57,479 nt of DNA from Phycisphaerae bacterium (GTDB lineage Bacteria > Planctomycetota > Phycisphaerae > Sedimentisphaerales > Anaerobacaceae), in the NCBI GenBank assembly GCA_030619925.1, contig JAUXAL010000014.1, positions 1 through 57,479 on the forward strand. Direction: 5' to 3'. The notes beneath the pieces are model-generated. The model ran no database searches. It was not told where the DNA came from and saw only the letters and a list, made by a program, of their open reading frames with translations. The first letter of the stretch is position 1, and every line of letters begins with the position of its first letter. A program made the translations under genes and the position numbers. Below, one piece after another: positions 26,284 to 36,400 of this stretch.

Positions 26284-26397
26284 TTAGATTCCTTTCTCGT
26301 ATCTCGTTATCGCATTGCGTTTATCGTACCGAATTATTCTGGCCTTTGCGGGAAAAACTGCAAGATAAATTTCAAAAACGCAGGTTTTTTGGGTTAA

Positions 26398-26832
26398 TCA
26401 AGGAACATAATCAGAGACAAAATCAAGATAACCCCTCGAGCCTGGTTTTAAGCTGGAGTGCTTGTGAACGGATTCAAGAACAGTTCGCAGTCCGTCTCGC
26501 CATATATCATCCGAGATATCGGAACGAAGCACACGGATGTTCTCCAAGCTCTCATTCAACGATCGAGCACGGCTATCCTCCGGTTCGGCATCAAGAATGG
26601 CTGCTATCAAGACATCGGCAACAATGCGATCGTCGATACTCCGCTCGCTGCGATATCCCGAGACGAGGACGAACTCGATGTTTTGGAGTACATCGAGGTG
26701 GTCTCTGGTCATGTGTTTCATCGACTTTTGGGGCCTTAGTGTTGCACCGAACTTTTTTTGTAAAGCCATCTGGCGGATATTGGACTTCTTTTGCAAGGCC
26801 CGTTTTCGCTTTAATCGCTTTACCTTTGACAT
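26398..26832 (-). CDS. Small basic protein of unknown function
   Basis: 144 residues, not recognised. The first 40 residues are strongly basic (SKVKRLKRKRALQKKSNIRQ) and could bind nucleic acid. The rest is acidic and helical, with DHLDVLQNIEFVLVSGYR and ADVLIAAILDAEPEDSRAR. It has no signal peptide or membrane helix. A very good AAAGGAG site precedes the ATG by 7 bases, which argues that it is a real gene. A 6-bp hairpin (26859-26873) lies in its leader. Confidence 0.7.
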   Translation of the reverse strand: MSKVKRLKRKRALQKKSNIRQMALQKKFGATLRPQKSMKHMTRDHLDVLQNIEFVLVSGYRSERSIDDRIVADVLIAAILDAEPEDSRARSLNESLENIRVLRSDISDDIWRDGLRTVLESVHKHSSLKPGSRGYLDFVSDYVP

Positions 26833-26923
26833 GTTAAGACTCCTTTCCGCCAGCTATTATCGTTTCGAACGATCAAGCTTCAGCAAATCGGGGAAACAGT
26901 CACCTACTTCCCATAGCTAATCT

Positions 26924-28414
26924 TTACTTCTTTGATTTTTTGGCCTTGTCGGGATTATAGTCTGGATTTGGCGTGAGCATCTGTGCGTTTACCTCGCTTC
27001 GCCAGTTTGCCAGCAGCTTTTTTAGTTCGCGGGTTTTTCGCGGCATCTCTTTAGCTAAGTTGTTTTGCTCGCCAATGTCTTTTTTTAGATTGTAAAGCTC
27101 AAACCTTTTACCGGGGCCGCAAATAGTCTCGTCGAACCATTCAATCAGCTTGTAATTGCCCTTGCGAACAGCGCCACAAGGGCCGATACTGCTGCTATGA
27201 TAATGCGGATAGTGCCAGTAAATGGCCTTGCGGTTAAGTGGGCCGGTCTGCTTGAGAAGCGGCACCAGGCTGACCCCATCCGGCTTTTTCGCCTTATTTT
27301 CTAAGCCGAGGATTTCCAGAAAGGTCGGGAAAAAATCCACGCTGCTTACAGGTTCGGCGCAGACGCTGCCCGGCCTCACCACTCCCGGCCACCGTACAAT
27401 TAAAGGTTCTCTTATGCCGCCTTCGTACAAATTCGCTTTGCCGCTGCGCAAGGGAGTCTGTTTAGCGGCACTTTCCAATCCACCATTGTCTGAAAAAAAG
27501 ACAACAATAGTCTTATCGGCAATCTTCAGTTCTTCCAGCTTTTTCAGTAGTCCGCCTGCGCTGTTGTCCAGCTCCTCAATCATCGCTCCAACAACAGGAT
27601 TGTTCTGGGGCAAATCAGAACCGGGTTTGTTTTTATATTTTTCAACCAGCTTTCTCTTGCCCAAGAGCGGGTTATGTATGGTATTGTGGGTGACATAGAG
27701 GAAAAAGGGTCTATCCTTATTCTTTTCCAAAAATTCGAGGGACTTTTTCGTAATCGCTTCTACATTATGAGCATCTTTCTCAGGGTCCTGATTACTCTTT
27801 GGCTTATAGGTAATTATTGATTCGTCAAAACCCTGTTTATCGGGATTATACGGCCTGCTTTCCGGAGGTTGTTTGGCGATGCTGAGGTGCCACTTTCCGA
27901 AACTGGCGGTCGCGTAGCCCGCAGTCTTGAGGACCTCTGCAATCGTTGTTTCTTCCAGTGGCAGGTATTTTTGCCATTTCGGTTGTTTGAGTTTTTCGTA
28001 TGGAAAGCTGCCGCCGGCAATAAAATCGGTCACGTGCAGGCGGGCGGGATACTTGCCGGTCATAATGCTGGCGCGGGTCGGCGAGCAGACGGGGCATGCG
28101 GCGTAGGCGTCGGTAAATTTCATCCCCTCGTCGGCCAGCCGGTCGATATTGGGAGTTTCATAGAAATCACTGCCGTAGCAACCAATCTGTGACCAGCCCA
28201 AATCATCGGCGAGGATAAAAAGAACGTTCGGCTTTGGATTAATGTCTTTGCCAGCCTTCGGAAATCCTGATGTCCCGGCCGAACATCCGGGCAGTGCAAA
28301 TATTGCTGCTGCGAAGCCTACTGATTTGAGAAATTCCCTGCGGTTCACTCCATTAGAAATATTTGGTTTGTGCCTCATATTCTTGCCACGATTGGAATTT
28401 CTAACGGGGTTCAT
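26924..28414 (-). CDS. Sulfatase with Tat signal and inverted-repeat leader
   Basis: A 496-residue formylglycine sulfatase. The modified Cys is Cys110 in VCSPTRASIMTG; FILADDLGW (near residue 67) and FFSDNGG are metal sites. The Tat motif NRREFLKSVGFAAAI is followed by a lipobox-like LPGC, so the mature enzyme may be a lipoprotein. The N-terminus before the Tat motif reads MNPVRNSNRG...NISNGVN and is encoded by an inverted repeat. ATG 28414 has AAGGA 9 bases upstream; the internal ATG at 28378 has none. It lies downstream of the clpB cluster on the same strand. Substrate unknown. Confidence 0.93.
   Translation of the reverse strand: MNPVRNSNRGKNMRHKPNISNGVNRREFLKSVGFAAAIFALPGCSAGTSGFPKAGKDINPKPNVLFILADDLGWSQIGCYGSDFYETPNIDRLADEGMKFTDAYAACPVCSPTRASIMTGKYPARLHVTDFIAGGSFPYEKLKQPKWQKYLPLEETTIAEVLKTAGYATASFGKWHLSIAKQPPESRPYNPDKQGFDESIITYKPKSNQDPEKDAHNVEAITKKSLEFLEKNKDRPFFLYVTHNTIHNPLLGKRKLVEKYKNKPGSDLPQNNPVVGAMIEELDNSAGGLLKKLEELKIADKTIVVFFSDNGGLESAAKQTPLRSGKANLYEGGIREPLIVRWPGVVRPGSVCAEPVSSVDFFPTFLEILGLENKAKKPDGVSLVPLLKQTGPLNRKAIYWHYPHYHSSSIGPCGAVRKGNYKLIEWFDETICGPGKRFELYNLKKDIGEQNNLAKEMPRKTRELKKLLANWRSEVNAQMLTPNPDYNPDKAKKSKK
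28343..28413 (-). repeat. Inverted repeat inside the sulfatase leader
   Basis: Arms at 28344-28360 and 28397-28413 are inverted copies at 13 of 17 positions, with 36 bases between them. On the coding strand they read TGAACCCCGTTAGAAAT and ATTTCTAATGGAGTGAA. The same arrangement occurs at 53725-53833. Confidence 0.7.
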
Positions 28415-28737
28415 GTGGGCATCCTTAACTACTGCTCTATCACATATGATTCGAGGGGTGGTCATGCTGAGCCGAAGGCGAAGCATCTGGCTTTCGAAAA
28501 GAAATCAAGCTTTCATTGCCCAGATTCTTCGCAGAGTTTATCCTTGAGCACAGCGAAGGGCTCAGAATAACACCCATCATTTCGCCTGTGACGGCACACT
28601 ACAGTCCAGAGTCTGATTCTGTGCATAGGATAAACGATTTTCCGGCTGTAGTTAAGAACATTCGGTAGAAAATATGCTTATGCAGTCTCTATTTTCTCGA
28701 ATGTGAATTTGTGGGCATAATGATAAGTAACTGCCCC
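28415..28737. other. Spacer containing a copy of the clpB 3' end
   Basis: No gene. Bases 28577-28716 repeat 29634-29773, including the last codons of clpB. The right-hand remainder is CTGAGC...GCGAAG-type filler. Confidence 0.65.
28577..28716 (-). repeat. Duplicate of the clpB 3' end and downstream region
   Basis: Aligned without gaps to 29634-29773 at a fixed offset of 1057; I count about 16 mismatches in 140. On the minus strand the copy still encodes [11 protein letters not shown] and a stop, as in clpB. It brackets the gene at 28738-29475 together with the true clpB end. Confidence 0.8.
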
Positions 28738-29475
28738 CTACTTCCTTCCTCCTCCCTTGCCTCTTGCTCCCTTGGGATGGGAGGGACGGTGTTTACCCAC
28801 ATCCTTTTCTCGTTCTTCTCCTCTCTTCTCGAGGGACTTCCTCTTCTGAGGATTTCCTAACTGTTTTTTCTCCTTCAATCCCTCACGCAGTCTCTTATGC
28901 TCTTCATGGCGCTGCTTGACCCTTTCGCTCATTTTCTCACGCAATCTCTCGCGCTCTCGTTGGCGCAGGTTGAGCTCTTCATGAATCGCCTTGGAGAGCC
29001 CTTTGCCTTTTACCCCCGCTCTCACTCTTTCAACCACAAACTTCCCGAGCGGGTCAAAATCGATTGGGCCTAACCCACGCTCCAGTCCGGTCTTAGCCAT
29101 ATTCTCCGCCTCTTGCAGCGGCACACCCTTTCGTGCAGCCATTTCAAGGGCACGCAGTGACGCGTTAAGGCGGGCCTCAGTGTGCCTGCGTACTGCATTC
29201 TTTGCGCGGTCTAAGCCATGCTTCCACTGCTGGCGTTTAGCATCATCCCAGTTTTTCCACCCCGGGGGCAGTTCGCTTTCCCAGCCTTCCTTCTTGCCCT
29301 TGCTCCAACCACGGGGACGGCCTTCCAACTGCCCCGTTTTCTTTCCCTCGCCTTGATTCGTGGCTCTACGTGCGCCGCTGTTCTTGCCAAGAGCCTGTTC
29401 GCCAGGCAGCAAAGCCGAGAGAGCGACAGCCAACGCAACTGGCACCGCTAAGGATACAAAACATCGCTTATTCAT
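28738..29475 (-). CDS. Exported Lys/Arg/Glu-rich protein of unknown function
   Basis: 245 residues, not recognised. A signal peptide covers about residues 1-30 (SLAVPVALAVALSALLPGEQ). The mature part is highly charged, with ELPPGWKNWDD near residue 68, a helical middle (KNAVRRHTEARLNASLRAL) and a long basic/acidic helix rich in Arg, Glu and Lys (LRQRERERLREKMSER), ending in KGARGKGGGRK. ATG 29475 has GGAAGGAG 8-9 bases upstream; longer in-frame starts lack a site. It lies between the two copies of the clpB 3' end. Possible roles include binding acidic polymers; nothing specific can be claimed. Confidence 0.7.
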   Translation of the reverse strand: MNKRCFVSLAVPVALAVALSALLPGEQALGKNSGARRATNQGEGKKTGQLEGRPRGWSKGKKEGWESELPPGWKNWDDAKRQQWKHGLDRAKNAVRRHTEARLNASLRALEMAARKGVPLQEAENMAKTGLERGLGPIDFDPLGKFVVERVRAGVKGKGLSKAIHEELNLRQRERERLREKMSERVKQRHEEHKRLREGLKEKKQLGNPQKRKSLEKRGEEREKDVGKHRPSHPKGARGKGGGRK

Positions 29476-29734
29476 CTGAATATCTCCTTCCGTATAACCC
29501 GCTGACAATTCGATCTCTGTTTTAACTAACTCTTTTTGCCACAATCGGCCAAATTTACCAACGACTTTAGCTGACAAGCACGCCAAGTTCGAGTTTTCTA
29601 TCTATATTACTCAAGCTGACCAGTTTTGAGCTGTCATTTCGCCTGTGACGGAACACTACAGTACAGAGTCTGATTCTGTGCATAGGATAAACGATTTGCT
29701 GGCTGTACTTAAGAACATTCACGCAGAAACTTGC

Positions 29735-32326
29735 TTAGGCAGTCTCTATTTTCTCGAATGTGAATTTGTGAGCGTCGGCGTCGATTTTTATCTTGTCGCC
29801 GTCGGTGAACTTGCCGGCTAAAAGCTCGGCGGCAAGCTGATTCTCTAATCGCTGTTGAATCGTACGCTTTAAAGGCCTTGCGCCAAAAACAGGGTCGTAA
29901 CCCTCGTCCATAATTTGCCTGCGGGCACTGTCGGTGAATTCAATTTCAATCTTGCGTCCGTTCAAACGCTCAGCTAAATAATTCAGTTGAATATCGACGA
30001 TCTTTCTTAAATCCTCCTTTGTGAGCATATGGAAAACGATTATCTCATCGACCCGGTTCAGGAATTCCGGCTTAAAGACCTGCTTGAGCGCATCCTTAAC
30101 GTGGGCCTCGATTTCCCAGTCGGCACCGGATTCTTCGGTAAGCTGCTGAATCTGCTGGCTGGCGATATTGCTGGTCATAATGATAACGGTGTTTTTGAAA
30201 TCCACGGTTCTGCCTTTGCCATCGGTCAATCGGCCATCGTCGAAGACCTGCAGCAGCACATTGAAGACGTCCGGATGGGCCTTTTCAATCTCATCTAACA
30301 GAATCACCGAATACGGCTTGCGCCGAATAGCTTCTGTCAATCGTCCGCCCTCTTCGTAACCGACATAGCCCGGCGGCGAGCCGATAAGCCGTGCGACAGA
30401 GTGCTGCTCCATAAACTCGCTCATATCAATCCGAACCATAGCAGCCGGGTTGTTAAAAAGAAAATCTGCAAGCGCTTTGGAAAGCTCGGTCTTGCCGACG
30501 CCTGTCGGCCCGAGAAATAGAAATGTCCCTATGGGTCGATTTGGGTCCCCCAATCCCGACCGGCTCCTGCGAACCGCATTGCAAAGCGCCGCAACCGCTT
30601 CATCCTGCCCAACTACGCGACGACGAATCGACTCCTCCATCTTTAGCAGACGCTCGCGCTCTCCGCTCAATAATTTCGCAACCGGTATCCCCGTCCATTT
30701 GGATACAACGCCGGCGATATGTTCTTCGGTCACTTCGTTCCGGATCATTTTGCCTTTGCTGGATTTGGCAAGCTGTGCCTCTTTTTCCTCAAGCTCCTTC
30801 TTCAAATTTGCAATCGTCTCATATTTCAAACGAGCAGCGGTTTCCAGCTCACCCTTGCGCTGAGCATCTTCGAACCGGTTTTGAGCATCTTCAATTTTTT
30901 CTTTCAATTGTTTGATATGGTCGATGTGGCCCTTTTCGCCTTCCCACTGTGCCGTGAGTTTTTTGTCCTGCTGTTGCAGCCCGGCCAACTGCTTTTCGGT
31001 ATTTTTTAATCGTTCCTTACTCGCATCGTCACTTTCCTTTTTCAGTGCCTCGCGTTCGATTTGAAGCTGAACAATCTTTCTGCGAATACTATCCAGCTCA
31101 GCAGGCAGCGAATCGTTCTCAATCCGCAGCTTCGAGGCCGACTCGTCGATCAAATCTATCGCCTTGTCCGGCAGCCATCTGTCCGTTATGTACCGATTTG
31201 ACAAAGTTGCAGCCGCAACAAGCGCCGAGTCCGTAATCCGAACCCCGTGGTGCGTGTCGTAGCGGCTCTTTAGTCCTCGAAGAATGGCTATGGTTTCTTC
31301 AACGCTTGGCGGGTCAATCAGAATCGGCTGAAAACGCCGCTCGAGCGCAGCATCTTTTTCCACATACTTTCGATAATCGTCGATGGTAGTCGCTCCAATA
31401 CAACGCAGATCGCCCCGGGCAAGTGATGGCTTTAGCAGGTTACCCGCATCAACTGCGCCTTCAGCTTTGCCTGCACCTACTACGGTATGCAGCTCATCAA
31501 TGAAAAGTATTATTTGTCCTTGGGCGCCGATGACTTCCTTGAGCACCGCCTTGAGCCGGTCCTCAAATTCGCCCCTGAATTTTGTCCCCGCTATCAACGC
31601 CCCCATATCCAAAGCAACAATCCTTTTATTTTTCAAACCCGTGGGGACGTCACCTGCAATTATCCGCTGAGCAAGGCCTTCGACGATTGCGGTTTTGCCC
31701 ACCCCCGGCTCGCCGATTAGTACCGGATTATTTTTCGTTCGGCGGTTGAGGACCTGCATACATCGCCGAATCTCCTCGTCTCTGCCGATAACAGGGTCAA
31801 GCTTTCCCTTCCGGGCCATCTCCAGAAGGTCAATCCCGTAGCGCTCCAGGGCCTTGTATTTATCTTCCGGGCTTTGGTCGGTTATCTTTTCCGGCCCCCG
31901 AATCTCTTTTAGAGCGTTTTCGATTTGTTCCGGCGCAATCGAGTTAAGGCGCAGGATTTCTTTCGCATCGCTTTGCACCGAAGCAAGCGAAAGAAACAGA
32001 TGCTCGACGCTCAAGTATTCGTCACCCATCGCATCAGCCCGGTTCTGGGCATCCAGAACAACCTGATTAAAGGCCGGGTCAGGCAGAAGCTGATTACTAC
32101 TGTTGCCTTGTGGCAGCCGACCAAGTTCGCTTTCCGTCATCTCTTTAATCCGCGAAACATTAGCGCCAATCTTTTTCAAAATCATAACCGCAATGCCCGC
32201 ATCGTCGCCGCAAACAGCGCTTAATAAATGCAATGGTGACAGAACAGTGTGCGATTTAGCCATCACAATCTGTTGAGCAGTTGCTAACGCCTCTTGAGCC
32301 TTCAATGTGAATTTGTCGAATTTCAT
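29735..32326 (-). CDS. clpB: ATP-dependent disaggregase ClpB
   Basis: An 863-residue Hsp100 chaperone that, with DnaK in other bacteria, resolubilises aggregated protein. The N-domain begins [18 protein letters not shown]. The first AAA+ module has Walker [10 protein letters not shown] (near residue 204) and Walker B ILFIDELH. The coiled middle domain (about 410-530) is present, which separates ClpB from ClpA/ClpC. The second AAA+ module has [10 protein letters not shown] and [14 protein letters not shown]. The length is standard and the C-terminus is complete. The last codons recur as a duplicated fragment about 1 kb downstream. No CIRCE operator is visible upstream. Confidence 0.97.
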   Translation of the reverse strand: MKFDKFTLKAQEALATAQQIVMAKSHTVLSPLHLLSAVCGDDAGIAVMILKKIGANVSRIKEMTESELGRLPQGNSSNQLLPDPAFNQVVLDAQNRADAMGDEYLSVEHLFLSLASVQSDAKEILRLNSIAPEQIENALKEIRGPEKITDQSPEDKYKALERYGIDLLEMARKGKLDPVIGRDEEIRRCMQVLNRRTKNNPVLIGEPGVGKTAIVEGLAQRIIAGDVPTGLKNKRIVALDMGALIAGTKFRGEFEDRLKAVLKEVIGAQGQIILFIDELHTVVGAGKAEGAVDAGNLLKPSLARGDLRCIGATTIDDYRKYVEKDAALERRFQPILIDPPSVEETIAILRGLKSRYDTHHGVRITDSALVAAATLSNRYITDRWLPDKAIDLIDESASKLRIENDSLPAELDSIRRKIVQLQIEREALKKESDDASKERLKNTEKQLAGLQQQDKKLTAQWEGEKGHIDHIKQLKEKIEDAQNRFEDAQRKGELETAARLKYETIANLKKELEEKEAQLAKSSKGKMIRNEVTEEHIAGVVSKWTGIPVAKLLSGERERLLKMEESIRRRVVGQDEAVAALCNAVRRSRSGLGDPNRPIGTFLFLGPTGVGKTELSKALADFLFNNPAAMVRIDMSEFMEQHSVARLIGSPPGYVGYEEGGRLTEAIRRKPYSVILLDEIEKAHPDVFNVLLQVFDDGRLTDGKGRTVDFKNTVIIMTSNIASQQIQQLTEESGADWEIEAHVKDALKQVFKPEFLNRVDEIIVFHMLTKEDLRKIVDIQLNYLAERLNGRKIEIEFTDSARRQIMDEGYDPVFGARPLKRTIQQRLENQLAAELLAGKFTDGDKIKIDADAHKFTFEKIETA

Positions 32327-32985
32327 AGCTAAACCCTTTTTCTACGCAGACGAAATTGCAATTACAGATATACCCTAATGCTCAATAACAGTGCAAACAG
32401 CGTGCCCAAATAAATGAAAATTATAATTGCTGTAATAACAAGTTGTTACAGTTTTCTTGCCCTTCCGGCTCTGTGCCAATTTGGCAGTTATTTGCGTGCA
32501 TTCTCGCCTGGACGTCTCTCGTTCGGTGTTTCTTTCAAGCTTAGCATTTTATCGAGCTTTGCGTTTTATCGAGCTTTGCGTTATTAACCGAACCCTGGGT
32601 GGCACCCTCAAAATTAATGGAACCCCGGGTGGCACCCTCAAAATTAATGGAACCCCGGGTGGCACCCTCAAACTTGTTTGGGGGTGTTGTCAGCGGTAAA
32701 ATCTATGTTTTTGTGAATTTATCAGTTTCATTTGTTTTACAAAGATCGATAGCTCTAATCATTTGCATAGCTGCACGCCCGGCGCATCTGAATAAGGCAG
32801 CGGATTTTTGAAACCTGCCCAAATCAGCTTTTTCTTGCAAGTGTCGGCTATCTCAGCACTTAGCAGGCCGTAAATATCCCGGTCTTCTACCAACACTTAA
32901 GCTTTGGGCTTTCTCACCGATGGTTTGTAGAGTTGATCATCGCCAATGTTTACCAGGCGGCGTTTTCCAAAAGAGCTCCGCTCAA
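32327..32985. other. Intergenic region with tandem GGGTGGCAC repeat
   Basis: No gene is seen. Two and a half 30-bp units at 32591-32680 each contain GGGTGGCACCCTCAAA and AATTAATGG. A TTTATCGAGCTTTGCG direct repeat precedes them. The right half is plain spacer. Confidence 0.65.
32591..32680. repeat. 30-bp tandem repeat, GGGTGGCAC family
   Basis: Units start at 32591, 32621 and 32651; the third diverges after CTCAAA. The same core is found at 24190, 24362 and, altered, 53584. Confidence 0.85.
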
Positions 32986-33381
32986 CTACGGCGAAATGTT
33001 GTCCGATCTACGCCAACCTGTTTTCACATTGTAGATGAAGTTACCCCTCAGGCGAGTACCGATGTACACATCATCACCATTGGCAGCAAAAACGACCTCC
33101 ACCTTGTCGTCTACCTTGATTTGTACTGCTCCCGATTCTAACATTCCGTCGTGCACGTCTGTTCCGAGCTCCAGAATCTGATTATCAGAAAAGCCGGCTC
33201 GGCGCATCACTTGTACAACATCGTCGGAGCTTAGGGCAAGTACGTACCGGTTACTCACGGGTACGACCTCAAAGCCCCTACTATGATGCATACAACCGAC
33301 CACGCCTGAAGCCAGAAGCGCCAGCAGCAACAACACAATATTCACGCCACCATTTCTCGACTCGTACCTAATTGACTTCAC
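32986..33381 (-). CDS. Small lipoprotein of unknown function
   Basis: 131 residues. A hydrophobic signal (VNIVLLLLALLASGVVGC) ends in a lipobox with Cys near residue 30, so it is a probable lipoprotein. The mature part has SSDDVVQVMRRAGFSDNQIL, a short domain seen in exported proteins of unknown role. Stretches QIKVDDKVEVVFAANGDDVYI suggest a small beta domain. It follows the secretin-like gene by 35 bases on the same strand; lipoproteins often act as secretin partners (pilotins), so such a role is possible but only from context. Confidence 0.75.
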   Translation of the reverse strand: MKSIRYESRNGGVNIVLLLLALLASGVVGCMHHSRGFEVVPVSNRYVLALSSDDVVQVMRRAGFSDNQILELGTDVHDGMLESGAVQIKVDDKVEVVFAANGDDVYIGTRLRGNFIYNVKTGWRRSDNISP

Positions 33382-33416
33382 AGCTCTTGTCTCCTGCCAA
33401 TATGTTTTTCATCCGA

Positions 33417-36400
33417 TCAGAAACGTGACATGCTTTCTCGAAGACGCATCTTAAATCCCTGCTCCCCGCCCACCTGGGGTCGGGTCGGAGCCCGACGAAC
33501 TCCGGACGACGGCTCGCCGAAATTGATGGGTCGGCCGGTCTCGGGTACCAGGTGTGCCGTGACGAACACAGCGATCTCCCGCGTAGACTCATCAGTCTCG
33601 TTATTCTTAAACAGATATCCCACTATTGGGATGCGGCTGAGCCCTGGGACCCGCTTTCGCTTTAGAATTGTCCGGTTCTCCGATAGGCCGGCCAGTGCAA
33701 CCGTTCCGCCGTCTCTGATACGCACGACGTTACTGACTGTTCGTCGCGTAACAACGGGAAGATCGCTTCCTCTACCGCGCGGTATGCTGTCACTGACCTC
33801 GACAGCCACCTCCAGTGTAATATCGTTATTATCCCCGATGCGGGGTGTGATAGTTAATGTCGTGCCGGACGTGATTTCCTGTAGTTCAGAACGGCCGTAC
33901 CCATAGTAGCCCGTATCCGGCGCGGTCAGCATATAGTACTCTTCGGTCAAAACCTGGATTTGCGACTGTTTGCCATCCTGGGCTAACACCTGAGGCTTGG
34001 ACAGTATGGTCGCTTCGCCGTTCTCGGCAAGAAGGTTCAGCGTCATCTCCAGCGAATTGGTGAATGTCGCATCAGGCGTATACCCGATCGAGACGCCCCA
34101 CGGCGATTTGCCGCCGAAGTCGGACAGCGTCCCAACCCCACGCCCGTACAGGTCGTTGCTAAAAAGTCCGGCGCTAATCTTGGGCCAACCCCACTCGATA
34201 CCCAGGTTCAGCAGGTCACCGCGTTCCATAATGACAATGCGCGCATCCAGTAAGACATGACGCGGCGGCAGGTCCATCTGTTTCAGGTCCGAGACGATAC
34301 GATTCATCAAAGTCGGCGGTGCGGTAACAGAGACTGTGTGGGTGTTGGTTTCGCCCTGAACGTATAGCTGAAAAGCGGTCGATAGAAGTGCCACTGCTGC
34401 GTCGGCCGCGATATAGTTCAGTTTTATGTGACGCGTTTCGCTCACGACCGGGAACATCGTGTCATTTATGCCTGCTGAGCAAACCAGGTAATAATACGGC
34501 GTTCTCTTCACAACATACGGAGTGCCGGCCAGGACGATTTCCAGTGCTGTTTCGAGCGGCACCTCTCTGAGGTCGCAGGTTACCGTCCCAACGATGGTCT
34601 CATCCGGAATAATCGCAATACCCGCCTGCGATGCGAGGGTCTGGAGCACCTCCGTGGGAAGGTCATTATCGACAAACGTATTAGTAATAAGCACTTCTTC
34701 TGGAGCCATTGGTCCTTCTATTGCCGGAACTGTTGGTGCGGCTGCCTGAACCAAAAGTTCGGCCAATTGCGCTTGTATCCTGTCTATCTGCGCCTCCAAA
34801 GGCGTTTTCGGTGGCCCAACCTCCTCAGGGGGCTCGACTGTGGGCAAAGTGGGCTCGCGCACCGGGGGCAAAGTGGGCTCCCGCGCCGGCGGCAAGGTGG
34901 GCTCCCGCGCCGGGGGCATGCGCCCCACCGGGGGCCTACGCCGCCCTATTGTTTCCGGCGCACCGTCCCTATAATTCTGGGTAATGTTAGTGTACGGCTC
35001 GCTGGGTGGACTGAATACGAACCCTTCTTTTGTGGGCGTAATCTCCCCGGTCCAGCCATAGGGCACCGTGACAATCCACTTGCCTTTACTGTCGGTGATA
35101 TCGGAGCCTCCGCCTTCGCTTGCTGTCACCAATACACCATCGATGGGTGTCCCCCCAATAATCACACTGCCGGAGATAGTAAACGTCAAGACTTTCGCAG
35201 TGTAGCTTTGATTCGTCTGATCCCTGGTAACAGAAGGGTATCGTTTATTAACCGGGGCGAAAGTGTAACCTTCCTTTGTCGGCGTAATCGTGCCCTTCCA
35301 GCCATAATCCACCGGGAGTTCATACCGGCCGCTCGCGTCGGCCGTAGCGGAACCTCCTCCCATATCTGCTACTACGAATACATCTTCGACGGGTCCTCTG
35401 TCAGAGATTATCGTACCGGAGATGATATGCTGTGCCAGCGTCGCGGTGTAGTCCTCATTAGCCAGATCGCTGATAACATCATCGTATTGCCGCTTAGGCG
35501 GGTCAAAGCTGTAACCTTCCCGCCTCGGCGTGACCGTACCGCTGAAGCCGTACCTAACGATGGCTCTGTAAATGCCGGCCCTATCGCTAACCGGATTACC
35601 CGGCAGCCCGTTCATTACTACGCCTTCCTCTCCAACTGAACCGGAAATTGTATAGGTAATCTCTGTCGAAGTGTAGTTCTGATTCGTCTGGTCCCTGGTA
35701 ATGTAACCGTATGGTTTACTATCCGGCGAGAAAGTGTAACCTTCTTTTTCCGGTATAACCGTGCCGCTCCAGCCGTACTCAACCGTGACTTTGTAAGTGC
35801 CGCTCCTGCCCGTAACCGGATTACCCGGCAGACCGTTCATTACTACGCCTTCCATTCCAGTCGTACCGGCAATGGTTAACATCTTCACTGTCGCAGCGTA
35901 GTCCTGATCACTCTTGTCGCTGGTAACTTTACTATAGGTCTTGCTGGCTGGTTTGAAGCTGTAACCTTCCTTTGTCGGTGTAACCCTGCCGGTGAAGCCG
36001 TAGTCAACGCTGGCACTGTAATACCCGGTTGCATCGGTAACAGGATTGCCCGGCAGGCCGCGCATTTCTACACCGTCTATATCCGCCGTACCGGAAATTG
36101 TATACGTCATCACTGTCGCAGTATAGTCCTCATTAGGCTGGGCGCTGAAAAGTTCAGTGTATTGCCGCTCAGCCGGCTCAAAGGTGTAACCCTCTTTCCT
36201 CGGCGTAACCGTGCCGCTGAAGCCGTAATCAACGCTGGCGCTGTAAGTGCCGTTCCTGCCGGTAACCGGATTACCCGGCAGACCGCTCATTACTACGCCC
36301 TCCACGCCGACTGAACCTGAAATTGTAAAGGTAACTAATGCCGGTTTGTAGTTCTGATTTGTCAGGTTCCTGGCAACCAGGTCGTACGGTCTACTATTCG

